Shown here piece by piece: positions 37,669 to 46,579 of a DNA stretch of 64,000 nucleotides. This DNA comes from Natranaerovirga pectinivora. GTDB lineage: Bacteria; Bacillota; Clostridia; Lachnospirales; DSM-24629. Positions within the stretch are counted from its first letter, which is position 1, and each line of letters starts with the position of its first letter. Both the position numbers and the translations under genes were made by a program. The DNA lies in the NCBI RefSeq assembly GCF_004342165.1, contig NZ_SMAL01000010.1:1-64000 (forward strand), in the 5' to 3' direction. The notes under the pieces are model-generated. The model had not been told where the DNA came from, made no database searches, and worked only from the letters and a program-made list of their open reading frames with translations.

Positions 37669-37797
37669 CTTTGAGCTGCTTGTTTATAGAGTAGAATATA
37701 CAGGGGAAAAAAGAAACTGCCGTTACAACATCACAGGGGGACAGCTCTTCTGTGTTAGAGCTTTCTAATTGTCTTTCAAATCACAATTTAGAAATTT

Positions 37798-37826
37798 TTG
37801 AATGCTACTATTTTTATTGATATAAT
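37798..37826 (+). promoter_or_regulatory. Promoter of DUF2200 gene
   Basis: TTGAAT, 17-base spacer, TATAAT; the ATG lies 28 bases downstream. Confidence 0.65.
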
Positions 37827-37854
37827 AAAGAAAACCATATAAGTGAGGTGTATC

Positions 37855-38205
37855 ATGACAAAGCATCATATTTATACAATGAGTTTCGCAAGTGTCTACC
37901 CCCATTACGTTAATAAGGCAGAGAAAAAAGGACGTACCAAAACAGAAGTTGATGAAATCATCTGTTGGTTGACAGGGTATAGCCAAGAAGAGATAGAAGT
38001 GGAACTGGAAAAACAGACAGACTTTGAAACGTTCATTGGGAAAGCACCACAACTGAATCCTGCCAGAGATATGATCAAAGGTGTGGTCTGCGGTGTAAGA
38101 GTGGAAGACATAGAAGAACCAACTATGAAGGAAATTCGCTATTTGGACAAATTGATCGATGAGTTGTCTAAGGGAAAAGCTATGGAGAAGATTTTGCGAA
38201 AATAG
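37855..38205 (+). CDS. DUF2200-family protein
   Basis: 116 residues from ATG 37855, after GTGAGGTG. Features recognised as DUF2200 are the opening [26 protein letters not shown], the segment [11 protein letters not shown], and [12 protein letters not shown] followed by ICG/VCGVRVE. The family is small, cytoplasmic and of unknown function. Base composition stands out: a hand count of 37861-38100 gives about 41% G+C, against well under 30% in neighbouring genes, and codon choice is different. Recent acquisition is likely (inference). It has its own promoter and terminator. Confidence 0.88.
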   Translation: MTKHHIYTMSFASVYPHYVNKAEKKGRTKTEVDEIICWLTGYSQEEIEVELEKQTDFETFIGKAPQLNPARDMIKGVVCGVRVEDIEEPTMKEIRYLDKLIDELSKGKAMEKILRK

Positions 38206-38218
38206 TTATCATATGAAG

Positions 38219-38262
38219 AACACTGATTCCAACTGAAGTATAAAAGAATCGGTGTTTTTTAT
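38219..38262 (+). terminator. Terminator of DUF2200 gene
   Basis: AACACTGATTC pairs with GAATCGGTGTT (one G-T pair), followed by TTTTATTTTC. Confidence 0.8.
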
Positions 38263-38325
38263 TTTCTTCTTTTGTATAAATAGAAGTTAAAAAACTTAAA
38301 AATCTATAAAAAATGGAAAGTAGAC

Positions 38326-38379
38326 TTGACATTTATGTGGGGAGTGCATATAATAAATGTAAAGCTAACTTTCCGTTAG
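38326..38379 (+). promoter_or_regulatory. Consensus promoter with likely autoregulatory operator
   Basis: TTGACA (38326-38331), 17-base spacer, TATAAT (38349-38354): a perfect sigma-A consensus. Just downstream, CTAAC-TTTCC-GTTAG (38365-38379) is an inverted repeat overlapping the expected start of transcription. GGAAAGT (38314-38320) and ACTTTCC (38368-38374) also form a wider inverted pair around the promoter. A strong promoter covered by palindromes fits repression by the XRE protein encoded next. Confidence 0.7.
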
Positions 38380-38398
38380 TTAAGAAAGGGGTTTTATA

Positions 38399-38596
38399 GT
38401 GAAAAATAAGTTGGAAGAAATACGCAAAGAAAAAGGTATAAAACAAGAAGAACTTGCTGATGCATTAGAAGTATCAAGGCAAACAATTGGATCATTAGAA
38501 AATGGTAGGTACAATCCATCTATTATTCTAGCATTTAAAATTGCACGTTATTTTGGTATGCGTATTGAAGAAATTTTTATTTATGAGGAGGAATAA
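38399..38596 (+). CDS. Small XRE-family transcription regulator
   Basis: 65 residues, a single Cro/C1-type helix-turn-helix with the pattern KGIKQEELADALEVSRQTIGSLENGRYNPS. It ends soon after the fifth helix, so it has no effector domain. The start is GTG 38399 after AAAGGGG. This 65-residue type typically pairs with a small membrane protein, as here two bases after the stop, and is thought to be controlled by or to control that partner. Confidence 0.93.
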   Translation: MKNKLEEIRKEKGIKQEELADALEVSRQTIGSLENGRYNPSIILAFKIARYFGMRIEEIFIYEEE

Positions 38597-38598
38597 AT

Positions 38599-39015
38599 AT
38601 GTTTAAGAAAAAGGCATGGTATATGGGTACAATAATAATAGGAATTCTTTTATTTGGAGGAAGCTTTTTACTAAAAGGTGAAGATCAGAAGCATATTATG
38701 GGGCTTCTTCTTGGAGTAGGTTCAGGATTAGTGGGAATGAGCATTGCCAACTTATATATGATATATTTAGAACAAAAAAATCCAGCACTAGTGAAAAAGA
38801 ACACAATTGAATATAATGATGAAAGAAATATAACAATTCGTCATAAGGCAAAAGCAAAAGCTGGCGACATTACACAATGGCTTATTATAGGTATCAGCTA
38901 TATAACAATTCTTACCAATGCGCCTGTATGGGTAACGCTAACGGCAGTTGGTATCTTTTTGATCTATAACATTTTAGGGGTATATTTTACGAGTAAATAT
39001 GGAAAAAGTATGTAA
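38599..39015 (+). CDS. Small membrane protein partnered with XRE regulator
   Basis: 138 residues with four predicted membrane helices (about 8-26, 34-54, 93-111, 113-132). The cytoplasmic loop contains YNDERNITIRHKAKAKAGD, resembling the DER-Lys/Ala loop of DUF2178-like membrane proteins. Function is unknown. GAGGAGGAA precedes the ATG, overlapping the regulator's end, so translation is coupled. No terminator was recognised after it. Confidence 0.8.
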   Translation: MFKKKAWYMGTIIIGILLFGGSFLLKGEDQKHIMGLLLGVGSGLVGMSIANLYMIYLEQKNPALVKKNTIEYNDERNITIRHKAKAKAGDITQWLIIGISYITILTNAPVWVTLTAVGIFLIYNILGVYFTSKYGKSM

Positions 39016-39088
39016 TCTGCTGCAGAAGTATTTTTTACAAAAGTTTAGGATGAGTATTAGATTTAAAAGCTAAGATTATTACTATGAC

Positions 39089-39118
39089 TTGTTATAAAAA
39101 TGAAGTTTAGTTTATAAT
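39089..39118 (+). promoter_or_regulatory. Possible promoter of purC
   Basis: TTGTTA, 18-base spacer, TATAAT. No purine riboswitch fold was recognised in the roughly 100-base leader. Confidence 0.4.
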
Positions 39119-39223
39119 TACCTTATAAGAAATAATAAATAGTAACATCTATTAAATATGATATACTTTATATATAATAATAACGGTAGTAAAAAAGATA
39201 CCATATAAAGTAGGAGTGAACCA

Positions 39224-39913
39224 ATGATGAATCTAATTTATACAGGAAAAACAAAAGATGTATATGAATTAAATGATGGCAACTATTTATTAAAATTTAA
39301 AGATGATGTAACAGGAGAAAATGGTGTTTTTGATCCTGGTGCAAATACCGTTGGACTGACAATAGAAGGTGCAGGAAGAGCAGGGTTGAAATTAACTAAG
39401 ATGTTCTTCGAAAAACTAAAAGAAGATGATATTCCAACTCATTACGTTGATGCTAATATTGAAGAAGCTACGATGACTGTAATCCCAGCAGCAGTATTTG
39501 GAAAAGGACTTGAAGTAATATGCAGATACAGAGCTGTAGGAAGTTTCCTAAGACGTTATGGTATGTATGCAGAAGAAGGTCAACCATTAGACGCTTTTGT
39601 AGAAATAACAATTAAAGATGATGAGCGTCAAGACCCACCTATAACTGAAGATGCTTTAAGCATGTTAGGGATATTAACAAAAGATGAGTATTCTGTAGTT
39701 GTAGATCTAACTAAAAAAGTAGCAGGCGTTGTAAAAGAAGCACTTTGTACAAAAGGTATTGAACTTTATGATATAAAATTTGAATTTGGAAGAAACAATA
39801 AAACTGGAGAAATTATCTTAATAGATGAAATATCTGGTGGCAATATGAGAGCTTTTAAAGAAGGAAAATATATTGAACCATTGCTTTTAGAAAAATTGAT
39901 GTTAGAAGAATAA
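39224..39913 (+). CDS. purC: SAICAR synthetase
   Basis: 229 residues, of the short bacterial type. Recognised segments are YTGKTKDVYE near the start, LKFKDDVTGENG, ICRYRAVGSFLRRYG, LYDIKFEFG and LIDEISGGNMRAFKEGKY. It joins aspartate to CAIR in step 8 of IMP synthesis. It is alone here, not in the usual pur operon. GTAGGAGTG precedes the ATG, and a terminator follows. Confidence 0.95.
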   Translation: MMNLIYTGKTKDVYELNDGNYLLKFKDDVTGENGVFDPGANTVGLTIEGAGRAGLKLTKMFFEKLKEDDIPTHYVDANIEEATMTVIPAAVFGKGLEVICRYRAVGSFLRRYGMYAEEGQPLDAFVEITIKDDERQDPPITEDALSMLGILTKDEYSVVVDLTKKVAGVVKEALCTKGIELYDIKFEFGRNNKTGEIILIDEISGGNMRAFKEGKYIEPLLLEKLMLEE

Positions 39914-39928
39914 TATAAATGAAATATA

Positions 39929-39972
39929 AAAAATGAGGGTGTACTTCCAAGATGAAGTTCAGCCTCATTTTG
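39929..39972 (+). terminator. Terminator of purC
   Basis: AAAATGAGG...ACTTC pairs with GAAGT...CCTCATTTT in an interrupted long stem. Confidence 0.8.
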
Positions 39973-40129
39973 TTCTTGTCTTATTATAAAATAGTAACAT
40001 AAAGATATTACTTTATATAGTAACGGAATAAATAATCTGTGATAAAATAAATTTAATAATTATGTCAGAAAAGAACTCTATAAAACGAATTAATATATAG
40101 AAAGACAAAAAAGACAGGAGGTAAGGTAT

Positions 40130-40684
40130 TTGGATGATAAGGAACTACTAACTTTGCTAAAGCATAACCCAGAAGAAGGGTTAGGGTATTTGATTAATCA
40201 GTATACTAATTTGATTTATTCTATTGTATCTAATAAGGTATCTAGCATTGGCTCTACAGAGGATGTAAAAGAGTGCGTTAGTGATGTTATTACGGCTTTC
40301 TATGAACAAATTAATAGAATTAATTTAGATAAAGGGTCAATAAAGTCATATCTAGTAATAATAGCCAAAAATAAGGCCATAGATTACTATCGTAAATTAA
40401 TTAAGATAGCAACTAAGAGCACAAATATGAGTGAGGAACTCTTTGGATTGAAGGATGATAAAACCAATTTAGAAGAAGCCATTATTAAACAAGAGGAAAA
40501 GAAAAAACTATTGGTGGCTATAGATTCCCTTGGAGAGCCAGATAGAGAAATTTTTATTAGAAAGTATTATATAGGTCAAAAGACAAAAGAAATAGCAGAA
40601 ATATTAAGTTTGCGTCATAATACAGTGGATAAAAAAGTATCTAGAGGTCTTGAAAAGTTGAGAAATTTATTAGGAGGTGTTTGA
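40130..40684 (+). CDS. Sigma-70 family (ECF-like) RNA polymerase sigma factor
   Basis: 184 residues from TTG 40130, seven bases after GGAGGT. Region 2 (about 15-85, with DVKECVSDVITAFYEQI and YLVIIAKNKAIDYYRK) and region 4 (about 125-180, LGEPDREIFIRKYYIGQKTKEIAEILSLRHNTVDKKVSRGLEKLR) are clear, with no region 1 or 3. Its partner gene starts one base after the stop, the arrangement expected for a sigma factor and its membrane-bound regulator. Confidence 0.92.
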   Translation: MDDKELLTLLKHNPEEGLGYLINQYTNLIYSIVSNKVSSIGSTEDVKECVSDVITAFYEQINRINLDKGSIKSYLVIIAKNKAIDYYRKLIKIATKSTNMSEELFGLKDDKTNLEEAIIKQEEKKKLLVAIDSLGEPDREIFIRKYYIGQKTKEIAEILSLRHNTVDKKVSRGLEKLRNLLGGV

Positions 40685-40685
40685 T

Positions 40686-42101
40686 TTGGAAAAGGGAATA
40701 AAAGAGTTATTGGATGATCTGGAGATAGAGGAAACTGAAAAAATGATTAATAAATATAGTTTTTCAACACAAATGCTTGGAGAAGATGATTTAGAAGATA
40801 TTAAAAACTTAGTAAGTAAAAAAACAGGAATAACCATCAAAAAAAATAAGGTAGAGGCATCAGAAGAAACACACAAAAAATCCTTCCTATGGAAAAGTTA
40901 TGCCGCATCTTTTCTAGTAGTCCTTACTATTATTATGGCTTGGAATGGTGACAATATTGTACAAGGGATTCATAGAATGTTTAACTTAGTACCAGGGGTA
41001 GGGATTGTTGAAGATGAGGAAATCCTATATGCCCTTAAATCAAAAGAAACAGTAGAAACAGAGAGTGGAAGAATAACTGTTGAGAATGTAATTGTAACAG
41101 AGAGTACTATGAGAATTGATTTTGAGTATGAAAGAAAAGATATTAGTGAGGAAGAGTTAATAAAAATATTAGACGATGAATGGGAAAGGTTAATAAAAGA
41201 AGATCAATTAACAAAACCTAATATCAGTGTTTTAAAAAATGGTGAGTCTATAGATGCTAGCTATAATGGTGGTGTCGGGGGAGGCCTTATATCAAGAAAT
41301 TATCTAACTTTAGAATTAAGTGAGTCAGTTAGTGTATTGGATGTATTCACAGTTGACTATGAAGATTTTAATATAAGCGTTGATTTTCAACTAATTGAAC
41401 TAGAATATTTTAACAGTTTAGATGAAATTGGTGCAACGAAAATACACAATAATATTAGTTTAACAGGCGTTGCAAAAAGAGATGAGGATCATTTGTTTGT
41501 AAATGTCTATCCTCTTAATTATTCAAAATATACATTGATAAGCTTTAATTATGAATATGACCTAGAGTTTAGAGGTCAAAAAATTGAGCTTATAACGGAT
41601 AAGGGAAGTAGAGAATATAGTCTGCCAAGTAGTTTTGGAAGTGGTATAAATGCAACATATACCTTTGATATTAGTGACGATTCAAAAGAGTTTCTGTTTA
41701 AAATACCGTTTATTGCGGTAGAATCAAATGAACGATCTAGAGTCACATTGCCTATACCTGAAGGTGGATTAGTGGAAGAATTGAATAAAGTAATTTCTTT
41801 TCAAGATAGTGATTTAATTATCACCAGTGTAGAGAGGACAATAGATGAGTTTGGATTTGGACATGGGCATTTAATAATCAATTTTGATTATAAAAATACT
41901 TTAGAAAATAAGGAATTAGTAGGTGTTAGATTAACAAGGGGTAAATCAGAAGGTTGGTACGAAGAGTATGACGACGATGGAAGAATGATTGCTATCGGTT
42001 ATGCACTAGAGAAGTCGGACAGAAATCACTTGAGATTAAATATTGAAAAACCTCGATATATATTAACAGATGAATATAATTTAATATTGGAAGTTCAATA
42101 A
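40686..42101 (+). CDS. DUF4179-like membrane protein, probable anti-sigma factor
   Basis: 471 residues from TTG 40686, eight bases after AGGAGG; a GTG at 40677 overlaps the ribosome site. An N-terminal cytoplasmic part (1-75) is followed by one membrane helix (about 78-95) and a large extracellular beta-rich region beginning with the HRMFNLVPGVGIVED segment typical of DUF4179. This is the layout of anti-sigma factors that hold a cytoplasmic sigma factor and sense the envelope outside. No zinc-binding HxxxCxxC motif is present, so it is not the classic ZAS type. Confidence 0.8.
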   Translation: MEKGIKELLDDLEIEETEKMINKYSFSTQMLGEDDLEDIKNLVSKKTGITIKKNKVEASEETHKKSFLWKSYAASFLVVLTIIMAWNGDNIVQGIHRMFNLVPGVGIVEDEEILYALKSKETVETESGRITVENVIVTESTMRIDFEYERKDISEEELIKILDDEWERLIKEDQLTKPNISVLKNGESIDASYNGGVGGGLISRNYLTLELSESVSVLDVFTVDYEDFNISVDFQLIELEYFNSLDEIGATKIHNNISLTGVAKRDEDHLFVNVYPLNYSKYTLISFNYEYDLEFRGQKIELITDKGSREYSLPSSFGSGINATYTFDISDDSKEFLFKIPFIAVESNERSRVTLPIPEGGLVEELNKVISFQDSDLIITSVERTIDEFGFGHGHLIINFDYKNTLENKELVGVRLTRGKSEGWYEEYDDDGRMIAIGYALEKSDRNHLRLNIEKPRYILTDEYNLILEVQ

Positions 42102-42107
42102 AAGGCG

Positions 42108-42156
42108 TAACAATACTATAAATATTATAATTTGTTTATAGTATTGTTATTTTTAT
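42108..42156 (+). terminator. Terminator of sigma/anti-sigma operon
   Basis: AACAATACTATAAA pairs with TTTATAGTATTGTT, followed by ATTTTTAT. Confidence 0.88.
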
Positions 42157-42324
42157 GGGATATGAAATTTATTCTGTAATGTAATCGTTAAAAATATGAA
42201 ATTATTATAATTTAAAGACTTTTAATTCGGCATTTTACCTAGTGGATATATATGGTATACTAATTTATAGAATGGGATATAAAATTTTAGTTCTTAAGAT
42301 TTATAAAGTATAAGGGTGATGCAA

Positions 42325-43536
42325 ATGATAAATCTAAATAATCTATTAGTAGCCGTATCTAATGCATTGGATTTCGTTGAGATGGATATTCTGGGGATAA
42401 CGTCAAACCATTCAAAAAGAGTTGCATATCTCTCCTTTTATTTGGCAAAAAAACTAGGCTTAAGCTCAGAAGAATGTTTTGATATTGTAGCAATATCTAT
42501 TTTGCATGATAATGGGATAAGTGAAAAAATGTTACATAGTAATATAAAAGGTAGCTATCAAGTGCGTCAAAATGTATTAGAAAGAATAGAGGAACACTGC
42601 CCCATAGGAGAGGAAAATATAAAAGACTTTCCTTTTTTAACAGATGTTAAAAACATTATACTATATCACCATGAGCGTTTTGATGGAAAAGGTTTTTTTG
42701 GTATTAAAGGTGACCAGATCCCAATTATGGCGCAGATAATCAGTTTTGTTGACACAATCGATAGGCTATTTAATTTAAAAGAAAACTACGAAGAAAAAGA
42801 AAAACACATAGTAGAGTATGTTAAAAGGCAAGAGAATAAATTGGTTTCAACGAAGATATTAAATGTATTTTATGAGTTGATTAGAGATAAAGATATTATG
42901 TTAAATTTAAAGGATGAATTAATAGATAGTGCGGTGTTAGAAAATATACCCACTTTCACACAAGAATTATCCTATATGGAAATAAGAAATATTACAAAGG
43001 TTCTGTCTAAGATCATTGACTGTAAATCTAAATTTACATCATATCATTCCATTGGATTAGCTACGTTAGTTTCTGAAATGGCCACCTACTATAAAAAAGG
43101 TGAAGAAGAAAAATTAAAATTGATAATTGCTGCAGATTTACATGATATTGGTAAATTGGCAATTCCAAATAATATATTAGAAAAACCAACGAAACTAAAT
43201 GATGAAGAATACAATATCATAAAAACCCATGTGGTCTATACAAGAAAATGTTTAGAATCATTAAGCACCTTTAAAGATATTACAGAGTGGGCATCTAACC
43301 ACCATGAAAAATTAAATGGGTTAGGTTATCCTAAGGGACTTAAAGGAAGTGAATTGGATTTTAATTCCAGATTATTAGGGTGTTTAGATATTTATCAGGC
43401 CCTAACAGAGGATAGACCCTATAGACAACCCTTAACGCATAATCAATCCATGGAAGTGTTATATGAAATGGCTAATGAAAAATTAATAGACTTAGGTATT
43501 ACTAAAGACATAGACATTGTATTTGGTAGTCAATAA
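42325..43536 (+). CDS. Tandem HD / HD-GYP domain protein
   Basis: 403 residues from ATG 42325, after AAGGGTG. Two HD-type domains are seen. The second (about 225-395) has HDIGKLAIP, the HH pair and LGYPKG of a working HD-GYP cyclic-di-GMP phosphodiesterase. The first (about 20-160) keeps HSKRVAYL, LHDNGI and HHERFDGKG but reads GFFG where GYP belongs. There is no receiver or membrane domain, so its input is unknown. Tandem HD-GYP proteins of this kind may also act on other cyclic dinucleotides. Confidence 0.88.
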   Translation: MINLNNLLVAVSNALDFVEMDILGITSNHSKRVAYLSFYLAKKLGLSSEECFDIVAISILHDNGISEKMLHSNIKGSYQVRQNVLERIEEHCPIGEENIKDFPFLTDVKNIILYHHERFDGKGFFGIKGDQIPIMAQIISFVDTIDRLFNLKENYEEKEKHIVEYVKRQENKLVSTKILNVFYELIRDKDIMLNLKDELIDSAVLENIPTFTQELSYMEIRNITKVLSKIIDCKSKFTSYHSIGLATLVSEMATYYKKGEEEKLKLIIAADLHDIGKLAIPNNILEKPTKLNDEEYNIIKTHVVYTRKCLESLSTFKDITEWASNHHEKLNGLGYPKGLKGSELDFNSRLLGCLDIYQALTEDRPYRQPLTHNQSMEVLYEMANEKLIDLGITKDIDIVFGSQ

Positions 43537-43582
43537 AAGAATAGAAACAAAGTGACTTGTCATTTTGTCTATTCTTTTTTTT
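43537..43582 (+). terminator. Terminator of HD-GYP gene
   Basis: AAAGAATAGAAACAAAGTGAC pairs with its near-complement (GTCATTTTGTCTATTCTTT), followed by a T-run. Confidence 0.85.
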
Positions 43583-43858
43583 ATTTTAAAACATACTAAA
43601 CTTTATAGAACCATAGGCGTATTTTTTCAAGAATATATAATAAAACGTGTTGGTGATTACAGTATTATATGTTAGAATGGTAATGTCGAATTCTGTGAAT
43701 TATCCATCCTTTTCTTTATGTATAAATATACTGAATTAAGACAACCTAACTTTATAATATAGTATACGGTTATTAAAATAATATAAATTGACGATACTTT
43801 AAAGTGGATAAAAAGGAAATGAAAATAGATAGTAAAAATGTATTCTAGAGGTGAAAGC
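43583..43858 (+). other. Intergenic region before the ATP-grasp gene
   Basis: AT-rich. With the preceding terminator it makes a 322-bp gap. TTGACG near 43789 lacks a well-spaced -10 box. No ORF with a ribosome site was seen. Confidence 0.45.
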
Positions 43859-45049
43859 ATGAAAAATAAAGCAGTAATATTAGGAACCAATTATTACATT
43901 GGATTAAGTGCTCTTAGATGTTTAGGGGTAAATGGTATTCATACAGTTGCTATAGATTATTCGAAAAAAGAGACTTATGGGAATAAAACAAAGTATTGTT
44001 CTGAAAGAATAATTGGACCACATTATAAAGAGCAAAAAGAAGAGTTTGTAAAGTTTTTAATAAACTATGCTAAAAAACAAAATGAAAAGCCAGTACTCAT
44101 TCCTTGTCATGATTCCTATGTGGAAGTTATTGATGAGCACCTTACTGAGCTTAAGAAATATTATCTTATTCCACAAACAGAAACAGGTTTATATTCCAAA
44201 TTAATGAATAAAGAAGTGCTACATAGACTAGCAATGGAAAAAGGCGTTAATGTTCCAGAAACTGTTAGGGTTAATGAAGAGAATTTTTATGAAAAAATAG
44301 ATAGCATTATAAAATATCCTTGCATTGTTAAACCAACTGATTCTCCAACTTTTGTAGCTAAGTTTAGAAGAAAACTATTTAAAGTTCACAATAGAGAAGA
44401 ATTAGAAGAGGCATTAAACAAAGCAAAAGAAGCAAACTTAGAAGTGATTGTTCAAAGAATCATACCAGGTTTTGATGACCATATGCATACTTTTGATGCC
44501 TACCTAGATCAAAATTCAAAGGTAACTCATTGGGTGACTTGTCAAAAACATCGTCAGTATCCTATAAATTTTGGTGCATCCGTGTATACGGAGCAAAAGT
44601 ATGTTCCAGAATTATATGATATAGGCGCAAAGTTTTTAGAAGAAGTTGGGTATAAAGGTTTTGCAGAAATAGAATTCAAAAAAGATGCAGAGACAGGTAA
44701 GTTTTACCTAATTGAAATTAATGTTAGAATAACAAATTTGAATAGTTTATTATATAAAGTAGGCGTGAATTTTCCATATATAACGTATATGGAGTTGGTG
44801 GGAAAACCTATAGAACCAAAAGCCATAAAAACAAATACTAGAAGAGTTTTTTGGTATGCTTATGAAGATTTCTTAGCAATCAAAGGGTATATAAAAACAA
44901 AACAATTAACACTAAATCAAGTAATGCTATCTTTTTTAAAACCAAAAGCCTATGCCATTTGGGATTGGAAAGATCCAATACCAGGAATTTCGTATGTGGG
45001 TATTATCGTAGGAAAAATGTTAAAGAAAGTTTTCAAGAGAACAAAGTAA
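43859..45049 (+). CDS. ATP-grasp carboxylate-amine ligase (D-Asp ligase-like)
   Basis: 396 residues from ATG 43859, after AGAGGTGA. An N-terminal Rossmann-like part (VILGTNYYIGLSALRCLG) leads to LIPCHDSYVEVIDEHLTELKKYY and the ATP-grasp core: PCIVKPTDSP, VQRIIPGFDDHMHTF, and the metal site FAEIEFKKDAETGKFYLIEINVR. Order and spacing recall D-aspartate ligase (Aslfm/AslA) of Enterococcus and Lactococcus, which attaches D-Asp to the peptidoglycan precursor side chain. Substrate is unproven. It is followed at 24 bases by a MurE-like ligase and then an asparagine-synthase-like gene, so the three are almost certainly one operon. Confidence 0.82.
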   Translation: MKNKAVILGTNYYIGLSALRCLGVNGIHTVAIDYSKKETYGNKTKYCSERIIGPHYKEQKEEFVKFLINYAKKQNEKPVLIPCHDSYVEVIDEHLTELKKYYLIPQTETGLYSKLMNKEVLHRLAMEKGVNVPETVRVNEENFYEKIDSIIKYPCIVKPTDSPTFVAKFRRKLFKVHNREELEEALNKAKEANLEVIVQRIIPGFDDHMHTFDAYLDQNSKVTHWVTCQKHRQYPINFGASVYTEQKYVPELYDIGAKFLEEVGYKGFAEIEFKKDAETGKFYLIEINVRITNLNSLLYKVGVNFPYITYMELVGKPIEPKAIKTNTRRVFWYAYEDFLAIKGYIKTKQLTLNQVMLSFLKPKAYAIWDWKDPIPGISYVGIIVGKMLKKVFKRTK

Positions 45050-45073
45050 AACAATTCAAGGTGGAGTGTATCT

Positions 45074-46558
45074 ATGTTATTGACAGCTGTAATTAAAGAT
45101 CTGGATATTCTTTCGATAAAAGGCAATGTTAATATTGAAATAAGTAAAATAGCCTATGACTCTAGAGAAGTAGTAGAAAATGGGGTCTTTGTTGCTATAT
45201 CTGGATTTAAAGTGGACGGGCATAATTATATTCAAAAAGCAATTGATAAAGGTGCTAAAGTAATCATACTTGAAAATGAAGTAGATATAGACGAAGGTAT
45301 TACAGTTATAAAAGTTGAAGATTCAAGACTAGCATTAGCCAAAGTTTCTACAAACTATTATAATCATCCAACACAAAAATTTAACTTAGTTGGAATAACA
45401 GGTACGAATGGTAAGACTTCAGTAACTTATTTTATAAAGGCAATTTATGATTACATGAATAAACCAACGTCCATTATTGGCACAATTGGTACTGTAATAA
45501 ACAATCAAGTAATACCCAATAAAAACACAACACCAGAATCATTAAATCTGAATGCCATTTTTAATGATATGGTTAATGCAAAAGTAGAAAATTGTATTAT
45601 GGAAGTATCATCTCATGCCCTTAATCTTAACAGAGTGGGTTATTGTGATTTTAATACAGGGATATTTACCAATCTTTCACCAGATCATTTGGAACTTCAT
45701 AATACGATGGAAGAGTATTTTAATGCAAAAGCAAAGTTGTTTCATATGACAAGTGATTATAATATTATAAATATGGATGATGAATATGGTAAAAGACTGA
45801 TTCAAAGAGTAAAAGATAATGATGCAAAAGTAATAACCTATGGACTGGAAAAAGAAGCCGATATCTATGCAAAAGATATTATTTGCGGTGATGAATTTAC
45901 AAAATACACTGTAGTTACACCTAATGGAACTATGGATATTACAGTGAATATACCAGGCATTATTTATGTGTATAACAGTTTAGCAGCAATAGCATATGGC
46001 TATTGTAATAATATAGGACTAATGGATATACAACAAGGGATTAACAGTCTAAAAGGTATAACTGGAAGACTTGAAGTTATCTATAATGATGATGATTATA
46101 AGGTGATTGTAGACTTCGCTCATACAGAAGATGGTTTAGAGAAGGCATTAAATACCATTAGACCATTTGTTAAAGGTAGAATTATACTAGTATTTGGTGT
46201 TTATGCAGCAGCAGGAGAAAAAGGTAGAGACAAAAGAGTTGGAATGGGTAAAATTGCAGCAAAATATTCAGATGTTGCTGTAGTAACATCGGACAACCCT
46301 AAAGACCAGGATCCAGAGTTAATTATTCAAGAAATTGTTGAAGCCATTCAAGAGGAAAAGGGCAACTACAAAGCTATTATTGATAGAAGAGAAGCCATAA
46401 ATTATGCTATAGAAATTAGTAGAAAAGATGATGTTATTCTTCTAACAGGTAAGGGGCATGAAACATCTCAAATAATTGGTACAGAAGAAATACCTTTTAA
46501 CGAAAAAGAGATTGTAAATGAAATAATAAACAATATGAAAAATATAAAAATTGGTTAG
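45074..46558 (+). CDS. MurE-like Mur ligase
   Basis: 494 residues, the full MurE length, with all three Mur domains. The ATP loop GTNGKTS is at 110-116; TTPE and MEVSSHAL are the UDP-MurNAc-L-Ala-D-Glu contacts. The diamino-acid pocket reads DNPK (407-410), where DAP-adding enzymes have DNPR and staphylococcal Lys-adding MurE has DNPA. The C-terminal VFG segment reads VFGVYAAAGEKGRDKR (373-388), unlike the usual VFGCGGDRD pattern. It may therefore add a different residue, or be a second MurE with a special role. Alternatively it is this organism's only MurE. It overlaps nothing and follows the ATP-grasp gene by 24 bases. Confidence 0.82.
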   Translation: MLLTAVIKDLDILSIKGNVNIEISKIAYDSREVVENGVFVAISGFKVDGHNYIQKAIDKGAKVIILENEVDIDEGITVIKVEDSRLALAKVSTNYYNHPTQKFNLVGITGTNGKTSVTYFIKAIYDYMNKPTSIIGTIGTVINNQVIPNKNTTPESLNLNAIFNDMVNAKVENCIMEVSSHALNLNRVGYCDFNTGIFTNLSPDHLELHNTMEEYFNAKAKLFHMTSDYNIINMDDEYGKRLIQRVKDNDAKVITYGLEKEADIYAKDIICGDEFTKYTVVTPNGTMDITVNIPGIIYVYNSLAAIAYGYCNNIGLMDIQQGINSLKGITGRLEVIYNDDDYKVIVDFAHTEDGLEKALNTIRPFVKGRIILVFGVYAAAGEKGRDKRVGMGKIAAKYSDVAVVTSDNPKDQDPELIIQEIVEAIQEEKGNYKAIIDRREAINYAIEISRKDDVILLTGKGHETSQIIGTEEIPFNEKEIVNEIINNMKNIKIG

Positions 46559-46579
46559 TATCAATGAAAGGTGATTAAT

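Noticed and set aside
43859-46558. Cyanophycin synthetase split into two genes
   Set aside because: The Mur part is a full-length three-domain MurE with UDP-MurNAc contacts, and the ATP-grasp part looks more like a D-Asp ligase. The idea is kept only as an alternative within the cassette finding.
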